Shown here piece after piece: positions 57,139 through 64,000 of a DNA stretch of 64,000 bases. The notes below the pieces were generated by a model. The model saw only the letters and a program-made list of their open reading frames with translations, was not told the DNA's origin and ran no database searches. This DNA comes from Hymenopus coronatus (Eukaryota > Arthropoda > Insecta > Mantodea > Hymenopodidae), in contig CM060900.1 of NCBI GenBank assembly GCA_030762935.1, positions 288,341,784 through 288,405,783 on the forward strand, given 5' to 3'. Each line of letters opens with the position of its first letter. Position 1 is the first letter of the stretch. Both the position numbers and the translations under genes were made by a program.

Positions 57139-57920
57139 ATGGCTAAGAAGAGACTCCGCAGAACCGCCGAGGAGGCAGCACCTCCGTCGCCACCGGTCGC
57201 GGCAAGCCCTGCTTCGCCGCTGGCCGCCACCGCAGTTGCTACCATCGCCGCCTCCGCCCAGCTCCACCAGTGCTGTGCTACGGGGGCTCCCTCGGGACCT
57301 TTCCACCCGGCATCTGCTCACCGCCGTGCAGTCGCGGTGGCCTTCTTGCTTGAGGGCCACCCGCATATACTGCGACCGGGAGCCAACGCCGCTTGTTCGT
57401 GTGGAGATGCAGGACCAGGCTGACTTGGAAGCTGCCTTGGCGTCAGGGTTGCCCTTATTTGGGCGACTTCTGGTCGTCGAGGCTAGCCGGCAAGAACGCC
57501 ACCGGCCCTGTCGATGCTGCTGTGCCTTCGGACACTCAGCTGACTGCTCCTCGCTGCCGCGGTGCCACTACTGTGGTACCAACACCAGCACCACCGAGTG
57601 CACTGGGCACGATCTCCGCCGGTTTCACCAAGCAAGGCCAGTGCCCCAGCTACCCAAAGAACAGGCATACATCACCTCAACTAGCCTGGACACCATCATC
57701 TACAAAGCCAATTATGCAGACTAATGAACAGACACCAACAACTAACCTGCAGCAGGAAATCCAGGGCCTAAGTGACGCCATTCAGGAGCTCCATGCAGAG
57801 GTCTTGATACTTACGGCTAAGCTGACAGCCTTGGAGGATAGGCTGCAGGAGCAGGTAAACACCACTTCACTTCCAGACATTCACCAAGCAATGGTAACGG
57901 CAGCCAACGACATCTGACTC
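57139..57920 (+). pseudogene. Gag-like zinc-knuckle protein, unit 4 (with promoter and start codon)
   Basis: ATG at 57139 in good context (AAGATGG), preceded by a promoter. Frame 1 gives a basic, Pro/Ala-rich N-terminus (MAKKRLRRTAEEAAPPSPP). A +1 shift near 57270 moves to RDLSTRHLLTAVQSRWPSC, LVRVEMQDQADLEAALASGL and zinc knuckle 1 CRCCCAFGHSADC (spacing one residue short) and CHYCGTNTSTTEC. A deletion and shift near 57620 removes knuckle 3. The third frame carries LQQEIQGLSDAIQELHAEVL, LTAKLTALEDRLQEQ and NDI-stop at 57917, a coiled coil. Homologous to unit 3 with independent damage. The lysine/arginine-rich start could be a nuclear signal or an RNA-binding patch. Confidence 0.7.
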
Positions 57921-58517
57921 ATCTTCAGCGAGGAGGTGAGAGCTCTACTGGAGAAGTCGGAACCTCAAACACATTCATGATTCAACCTACAGCATCAAGA
58001 CCATAGGCGTGAAGACATCCCAGGGTATGACGACTGGCTAAGAAGAGTCAACAAGCACTAACTCCATCCTTCACCTCTAAATTCCTCCATTTCTCTCCCA
58101 GAATCCTCTGTGGTGACAGTCTGGGCCTCGGTCAAGGCTGTCTCCCGGCCCTCATTTCACTCCCCTGACTGCACACTGCAGTCAGATATCTAACATCTTG
58201 AATCCGCGAGTGCAATCATGCGATACCGCCTCTCCTTACTTCCTTCTAATACCGGTGAAGGGATTTTTTTAGTCAGTATGTCCATATGGGAGACCCCGAC
58301 ACTCCGGGCTTGTCCGGGTCAGTCCTTAAGGTGGATTTTTCCCTTCCACTCGGAAAAAAAAACAAAAAACAACATATCAGATGCTACTGAGAGGCCACGG
58401 AGATGTATACGCCATTGAAGATGTTTGCCGCAGAAGCAGGTAAAACATCTGGGGAACAAGACGAGAAACCCAGTGGACCACGGCCAACAAGCCCGGTTTT
58501 GTTTCCTGTAAGTGATG

Positions 58518-59455
58518 ATAATGGGGAGCTAAATTCAACATTTCTAAAATAATTATTTTTGTTATTTGTGGCTGAAAAGTTTTAATTTGCATTTTGTCAA
58601 CAAGACCTTCTAACATAAATATTTAATGCTTCCTAATAATAATTGTAAGCTAATGTAAATGTTAACAGTGTATGGCCAAAGTAAATTTTTAAATAGGAAT
58701 ATTATTCTAGAGTTTTAGAGATGTCTTTGAATGTGGGTATTTAAAGGAAAATAGTATTAATTTTGGGAGGAATGGCTGATAGCTAAGGTAGGCTGTTTAC
58801 CTGATATGTTTGCAGCCTTTGCAATTTATATTTTATAAATTATTCAGTTCTAAAATATCAATGGTATTGCTGCTTTCATAACACAGTGGGAAATACTACG
58901 CTATGCTAAATAAAACCAACAATGTAATTTGCTGCTCTAATGGACGAGTTTTATCAGAAAGAGGTTCAAATTTTATGTTTGGCACAGGTTATATAAATCA
59001 TGATGTTCCCTAAAATAAAGAAAGAAAAAAAATACAGGATTTGATCCACATTCCATCATCTGTGTTCTTCAGCATTAGCATGCTTTAATGAGTTCAACTA
59101 CGCTAAACACAGGCAATCACTATCACTGATTGAACTTACATTTTTAAGCAAAGAACTCAACATTGGAATTGTTTTTACCTCTGGTCCATTACTTAATCAA
59201 AACACAGTAACAACTCAGTTTCTACAAATGTATTGATGTTGAATTTGCAATATTTGTCTGTTAATTTACAATGATTGCTGAAGTATTGCTTTTCAGAACT
59301 GAAAGGTGAGCGGATGTCTGCCATTCGGTCTGCACAGCAAGAGTATTGTATGTTAATTAATTTCTCATGCCATCTATGTAGAAACACTTAAGAATTAGGT
59401 TAACCTTCATGAGGTCAAACAGATGTCAGATTTTAATTTTGTTAAAGATAGCACC
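58518..59455 (-). repeat. Right arm of the inverted repeat, outer half
   Basis: Reverse complement of about 49165-50110, starting with the duplicated ATAATGGGGA (58518-58527). Similarity fades after about 59455. Confidence 0.85.
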
Positions 59456-60593
59456 TTTTATAGTACAGGCTGTCATTCTCTGAGACACAAGCATAAAGGG
59501 ACAAGTGGACTGAAAACTAAACAAACTTAATAGCTAAATGCCTAAGTAAAGGCGAGTTCACTTATTTTGTGACTGCTTCTGTGCTTTTATCTCTATCATT
59601 GTTAAAGTACATGTCTGCACATAAAGACATTAATTCAATGGAGAGGACTAGGAATAATATGATGAAATGATGTTATTAAAATTCAGGGCACCATCAGTCC
59701 AATAATCATTTCGCACAAACAAACTTGCTTTTTGCAGAAAATAAAAATCTTACATTGGTATAGGTACAATAGTTTCATATACCTCAGAACAGAATAATAA
59801 GCTGATTTTTATAAACTTATTCATATAGTATAACTAAGCCACTCAAAATAATTAGAAATTATATCTTAAAGTACACGAATTCCATTGCACTGTCTTGAGA
59901 GAATGGAAGTAAAATAAATTATCAATGCACTGAAATTTCATCTGCTTTCAACAGTGACATTAGCTTGAGAGATGAATTATTTTCTTTTCTAAATTCAGTG
60001 AAACAAGAATAGATGTCCTCTCCCAGATATTCTCAAAGGGTAAGTGCACTATGCATTTGAACAAGCGGTCTTTAGCACACTTATCCTGAATTTCATTTCC
60101 TCAAGATCTGTGTTCATGGCAGGGAGGTATTTTACTCAGTAGTAGAGAGCGGATTCTTTGAAAGATGAGTATATTCAAGATATTATGAACCTTGCACACG
60201 TCTTTGTCAGACTGCCTGTTATCTGAATATTTAAAAAGTGATGTCGGTCAATGCTATGTGCTATTTCATCTTATGGATAAACCTTGCCTTCATCTCCTAA
60301 GGTCGCAGGTCCAAAGAGGGCAATGGATTCTTTCAGGTGTAAATAGTCTTGGCAGATCTTCCTACAGAAGGATGTAAAGCTATTGGTCCTGTGTCAGATT
60401 TACAGCACATAAGATAATCTAAAGCCTAATAATGAGGCCTCTGAGCAAAATTAATCAGTCTTTCATGCCCTATATAGAATGGGATGCAAAGAACCACAGC
60501 AGTTCATCGTCCATAAATAAAACTCAATTTAATTTTGCTTCATGAACTTTGAGTGTAAAAAATAAATAAATTTCATTTATTTTGTATTTACAG
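59456..60593. other. Probable intron upstream of the host exon
   Basis: AT-rich and without other exons that I can recognise. It ends in a pyrimidine-rich tract and CAG at 60591-60593. The stretch 60330-60540 resembles 63010-63205 (see that entry). Confidence 0.5.
60330..60540 (+). repeat. Interspersed repeat, copy 1
   Basis: Shares GATTTACAGCACATAAGA, CAGTCTTTCATGCC and TATAGAATGGGA with 63010-63205 in the same order. Family unknown; one copy on each side of the host exon. Confidence 0.55.
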
Positions 60594-60884
60594 GATGAAG
60601 ACAAAGCCAAGGCTGAAGGGCCATCATCAGAAGAACTGCAAAGGCTTGAGAAACTAAAAGCAGAGTTGTTGAACTGTAGCACATCCCAGGCTGTAAGCAG
60701 TCATGTGGCATCTATGAGCAGCAACAGTATTGGCAGCTATAATTATGGTACTCGTAAAAAGGGACTGAGTCCCAGAGGTTCTAAGGAAAGAAGGAGGTCT
60801 GCAGGGGATGAACAAGGCATGATGTCACAGTTGAATATGCTTGTTCGTACAAGAACTGACTCAGGAAAGCAGCTTAGTGATTTG
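60594..60884 (+). CDS. Internal host exon, possibly WDR44-like (Rab11-binding WD protein) N-terminal part
   Basis: A 291-bp, 97-codon exon with phase 0 at both ends: acceptor TTTGTATTTACAG|GATGAAGAC and donor GATTTG|GTAAGT, both strong. The frame is open through the exon. The protein starts acidic and helical (DEDKAKAEGPSSEELQRLEK, LKAELLN), then Ser-rich, then basic (YGTRKKGLSPRGSKERRRS), and ends LNMLVRTRTDSGKQLSDL. That end resembles the RPRSNSGREL segment of human WDR44, a Rab11 effector whose serines there are reported Akt targets; RTRTDS also fits R-x-R-x-x-S. That identity is from memory and uncertain. No neighbouring exon is recognised in the window, so flanking introns are long. It is the only convincing cellular coding sequence here. 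Confidence 0.8.
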
Positions 60885-61619
60885 GTAAGTTTACAGTAAT
60901 GGCACCTGGGATAACTGGTTCTGAATCACAGTACCAGCATGGGAATTTTTCCCTCTGTAAAAGTTCTGTTCTGGTATGAGGTGCACTCAACCTCACAAAG
61001 CCCTTAGGGATGAATTCAAGTTTTTGGCAGAACAGATCAACTCTGCCTGTGGGAAATTCATATGACATGCTGACCAAATACTATCTCCATTACTGCATTC
61101 TGATCATGATATGCCAAATAGTGTCATTGAACAAACAGTAAATAAAATTAATGATATAATACACATTCTTAAAAGCTAATTTGAAAATTTGGAAGTAAAA
61201 GCAGGGCTTTCTGGTGGATGCTTTTGAAGGAAAAAGCTTGTGGCACCCCAAACATTTTAAAATAATAAATTAAATTTAATTCATATACTAGTATGAAAAA
61301 GATCTACAATGCTGGTCTTTTATTTATGTTTTGCATTATGTAAATAAATAAGTAGCCAAAACACCCCTTAAGAGCAAAGGCCTCCTGCTGATGCAAGTAG
61401 TTCTGCTGGGAGCTCATTAGATTAGCAAATTCTAAGAGCCTTATACTTAGGAGATTGGCTTATGACCTACAAGCTTAACCACTAGATTACACACTTAAAC
61501 ATACAGTTAATTCTGTATTCTTAAGTTATCACCTCAGAAATTGCACTGTTTTCTTTGTTTTAGTTTAACATTTATCAATATCTCTAATATTATTATTTAA
61601 ACTGCAGACAAGGAAGTTG
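60885..61619. other. Probable intron downstream of the host exon
   Basis: Begins with the donor GTAAGT. No coding sequence seen. Confidence 0.5.
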
Positions 61620-62345
61620 TGTATTTTTGGGTAACTGTTCTTTCCATTGTTTTCCATGTGAGTCTGTCCTTTGCTTACCTTGTCCACAATGTTCCTGCTG
61701 CCCATTTGAAGTCGTCTGCCCATCGAGTCTTCTGTCTTCCTCCCGTTTTCAGTCCTATTCTTGAGTCCATTGGTAGTAGTGCATTCTGGGGACGTGCCCT
61801 CCCCATCTTCATTTCAGCTGCTCCACTCATGCAGCAGCATCAATCATTCCTGTCTTCTTGCTTATCATCTTGTTTATCATCTTGTCCTGTATTTTTATGT
61901 GCAGTATTTTCCTTTCCATCTTGCACTCCCACTCTTTTTATTGATGTCCAGGTTTGGTATCCATATAATAGTACTGGCAGTACACAGGTTTCTGTTATGT
62001 CTTTCTTTAGGCATAATTTTAGGAATATGTCTTTCAGGATAAACTTGGGGCTGCAGTATTTGTTCCATATCAGGTTAATGTATATTTTTATCCCTACTTT
62101 ATATTTCTCTGAGAAGGATATTGTTTGTCCCAGGTAGATGTATTCTCTGATATACTCCAAGTTTGCTCCATTGATCTTGATTTGTTTCTCAGTGGTATTT
62201 GTCATTAATTTGATTTACTTCGAGTTCATAGTTAGTTTATGGAACTGGTGTTCCAGGAGGGTGCTGAAGAGTTTTGGCGGTATCTGGTCTCCCTACTTGA
62301 CTCCTTTCTTTAGTACAAATCTCTTCTTTCCTTTTACCTCAGATG
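61620..62345 (-). pseudogene. RTE-type LINE reverse transcriptase, C-terminal part
   Basis: Minus strand. GKRKRFVLKKGVK-GDQI and LFSTLLEH (about 62335-62255) fit the RT block with G.RQGD..SP.LF...L. MTNTTEKQIKINGANLEYI (about 62205-62150) and REYIYLGQTISF then NLIWNKYCSPKFILKD follow, then LPVLLYGYQTWT (about 61970-61935), the standard C-terminal ..LPVLLYGxETW block. Further on, RMGRARPQNALL, GGRQKTRWADDFKWAAGTLW and LTWKTMERTVTQKY (about 61800-61620) complete the C-terminus. The catalytic FADD block is missing, and stops and an inserted Asp/Gln-rich stretch break the frame. Pattern typical of RTE and related LINEs of arthropods. Confidence 0.75.
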
Positions 62346-63457
62346 ACCATAATTAATATTTTGATGACGTTGCATTCTTAATTGAAGCACTTAAAATGAG
62401 GTTATTGTAGTTTATTTTCTGACACTTATGCTCCAATAGTGTGCTATAGCACATGTCATTCCCCAAGCTTATGAATGAGTGAGCTACAAATGAAATCAGC
62501 ATTTATATGAATGACTACTGGTTGTTGTTTTTCACGTTTAGTTTTGGGAGAGTTAAGAAAAGTCATTACAACTTGCAACATAACATTTTTTACTTACCAT
62601 ATATATTCACATTTTTAAATGAAGAAGAGTATATATCTGTGTATGTGTTCACATACAGATTAATATCAGTTATATACAAAAGCTATAAATTAACATTATA
62701 TATTGGTATTCATGCATCTATCCACAGAATAATAAAGCCTTTTCTTACAAGCATTTTTAAGCCCATGTGTAATTCTCCACTTCTTCATATGGTATAGACT
62801 GTCACATATTTATGTAATAATTGCTCTCATCATAGGCAAAAGTTTTTGTTTTTAATGATAAATGAGAAAATTGAATTTAAAAAAAAACAACATCATTTTA
62901 AAATGATGTAAAAGGTAGAGGCTTACTTTGCAGAAGGGTGGGGGGAGGGGTTTAGAAATGTTTTCGTAATGATATTTTTTTTTTCTTTGTAATTCCTTAG
63001 TGATAGTCCTTCTCCATGTTCTAGGGGTTAAAACACCTTAGCATAGCTTCCTTTGGAAGGAAAGTAAAGCAGGTGGCACTGTGTTGTAGATTTATGGCAC
63101 ATAAAAGAACTTCGAAAGAGACTTCTGTTTAAAATAAGGCAGTCTTTCATCTTTCATGCCTAATATAGAATGGGACACTTAGAAATGAAGCAGTTAAAAA
63201 GAAAACCTTAATTTAACATTTGTCTCTTCATATCATGCAGCTAGAAGTTGTGAAACAAAGTTAAAATTTTCAATGAAAAAAAGTTAGCAGTTACAATACT
63301 TACAAGATACTAAAATAAGGTACCAAGTAAGAAATAGTCTAGTAACTGTAACTTGCAGGTTGGTAACAGATCCAATCCAATCAAAAAACCTTTAGTTCAC
63401 TTTGTTTTAATTTCAAATTAACTCACTGAAACTAACTCAAATTAACTCACAAGTGAA
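62346..63457. other. No recognisable gene; contains repeat copy 2 (63010-63205)
   Basis: AT-rich. 63010-63205 is a second copy of the repeat at 60330-60540 (GATTTATGGCACATAAAAGA, CAGTCTTTCAT, TATAGAATGGGA). Confidence 0.45.
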
Positions 63458-63960
63458 ATGTTAGATAGTGGCCACTTTGGAAGCAGAGTAAGTGCACTTG
63501 TAGAACACATGGATCCTAATGTTAGAGATCCAGTAGAATACAATTTAAAAGTTTGCTGCCATATGCCTTTGTTTAAATTGTGCTCCATTACGGCAATAGA
63601 AACTAATGACGTAATAGCAATAAAAGCTTTGGATTATTTATTTAAACATTCAAGTCTACTTCCTCTATCAAGTATTAATAATGTAAAGACAGCATTTAAC
63701 CATTTGCATTTAAGATTAATTGTATTAATTCTGATTTGCTTCTTTGATACAAAGAACTTTGTGCTGTTGTTGAACAGCTAAGACATGATGGTTTAGGTAA
63801 CTAATTAGATGTAGTAACAGCACACTTCGTATTGAAAGCAAAAGGTGAGTCTTACCATTTTTTCTGTGAAAAGTCCCTTCAATGCTTTTGGCTAACAATA
63901 TCAAATGCTGACGAGAGATTTTTCTCTACTTATAACTTTTTTGTAACAGATAAAAGGACA
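63458..63960 (+). other. Unassigned open frames near the right edge
   Basis: A 107-codon frame with an ATG (63458-63781; starts MLDSGHFGSRVSALVEHMDP) and, one frame over at about 63801-63968, VTAHFVLKAKGESYHFFCEK to DKRTTM-stop. The two could be one broken gene with a shift near 63780. The first part looks protein-like (NVRDPVEYNLKVCCHMPLFK), but I recognise no family. No splice or promoter signals seen. It could be a decayed element gene or chance. Confidence 0.3.
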
Positions 63961-64000
63961 ACTATGTAGAACAAAAATATCACAACTTGTGCCTTGCATT

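Larger units (their letters stand above)
53409..58517. mobile_element. Gag-only retroelement array inserted as one unit
   Basis: A 5109-bp GC-rich block in AT-rich surroundings. Three units lie on the minus strand (53409 to about 54425, to about 55428, to about 56945) and one on the plus strand (about 56946-58517), joined 5' to 5' at about 56945, with 3' ends outward. Each unit encodes parts of one Gag-like protein with zinc knuckles and a coiled coil, then a 3' region with GAAACGTCTGGGGAACAAG, GACCACGGCCAACAAGCCCGG and a tail ACACTGGCCGTGAAAGC. The left outer end has the tail; the right outer end stops at CCCGGTTTTGTTTCCTGTAA without it. No RT, nuclease, protease or integrase anywhere. Confidence 0.85.

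Noticed and set aside
56719..57423. Alanine/glycine-rich frames on the strand opposite units 3 and 4
   Set aside because: GC-rich antisense frames without motifs.

Overview
The window is a stretch of an AT-rich animal nuclear genome. It contains one clear host exon and is otherwise intron or intergenic DNA packed with decayed transposable elements. The mix (Penelope-like elements, CR1/I/RTE-type LINEs, several hAT families, piggyBac, Tc1/mariner families, a tRNA-derived SINE) and a nuclear copy of a mitochondrial atp6 fragment that reads like arthropod ATP6 point to an invertebrate, most likely an arthropod. I cannot name the species.

Layout. 1-6.2 kb: a piggyBac remnant interrupted by a LINE, itself interrupted by a Penelope-like element (PLE) present as a 5'-to-5' inverted dimer with a 12-bp target duplication; then a hAT tail and the atp6 fragment (6.5-6.75 kb). 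7.9-10.8 kb: two hAT pseudogenes of opposite orientation. 11-12.5 kb: a second PLE and a coiled-coil ORF. 13-15.7 kb: SINEs, an unknown ~0.9-kb repeat (called R here) and an I-type LINE RNase H fragment. 18.1-23.9 kb: five direct R copies in a row. 26.5-33.0 kb: one R copy split by two hAT elements, one with a perfect 8-bp target duplication. 33-41 kb: two copies of a mariner-like element plus a solo end. 45.9-48.4 kb: two more decayed mariners. 49.2-59.5 kb: a large inverted repeat (arms about 1.7 kb) around a Tc1-like remnant, one arm split by a GC-rich 5.1-kb array whose units encode only a Gag-like zinc-knuckle protein. 60.6 kb: a 291-bp host exon (possibly WDR44-like). 61.6-62.3 kb: an RTE-type LINE fragment.

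Main point of interest. The PLE at 0.8-4.1 kb, the gag-only array at 53.4-58.5 kb and a 123-bp palindrome at 26.85 kb look like products of one mechanism. Each has 3' termini facing outward, 5' ends joined inside, a target-site duplication (clear in two, weak in the third), related 3' sequence (GACCACGGC...CCCG) and a short terminal tail (ACACYGGCCGTGAAAGC) at only one of the two outer ends. This suggests a non-autonomous gag-only element, and a miniature one, mobilised by Penelope-type machinery. No selection-maintained element gene is evident except perhaps the intact 366-codon LINE ORF1 with an esterase domain. All assignments come from reading the sequence; no database search was run.
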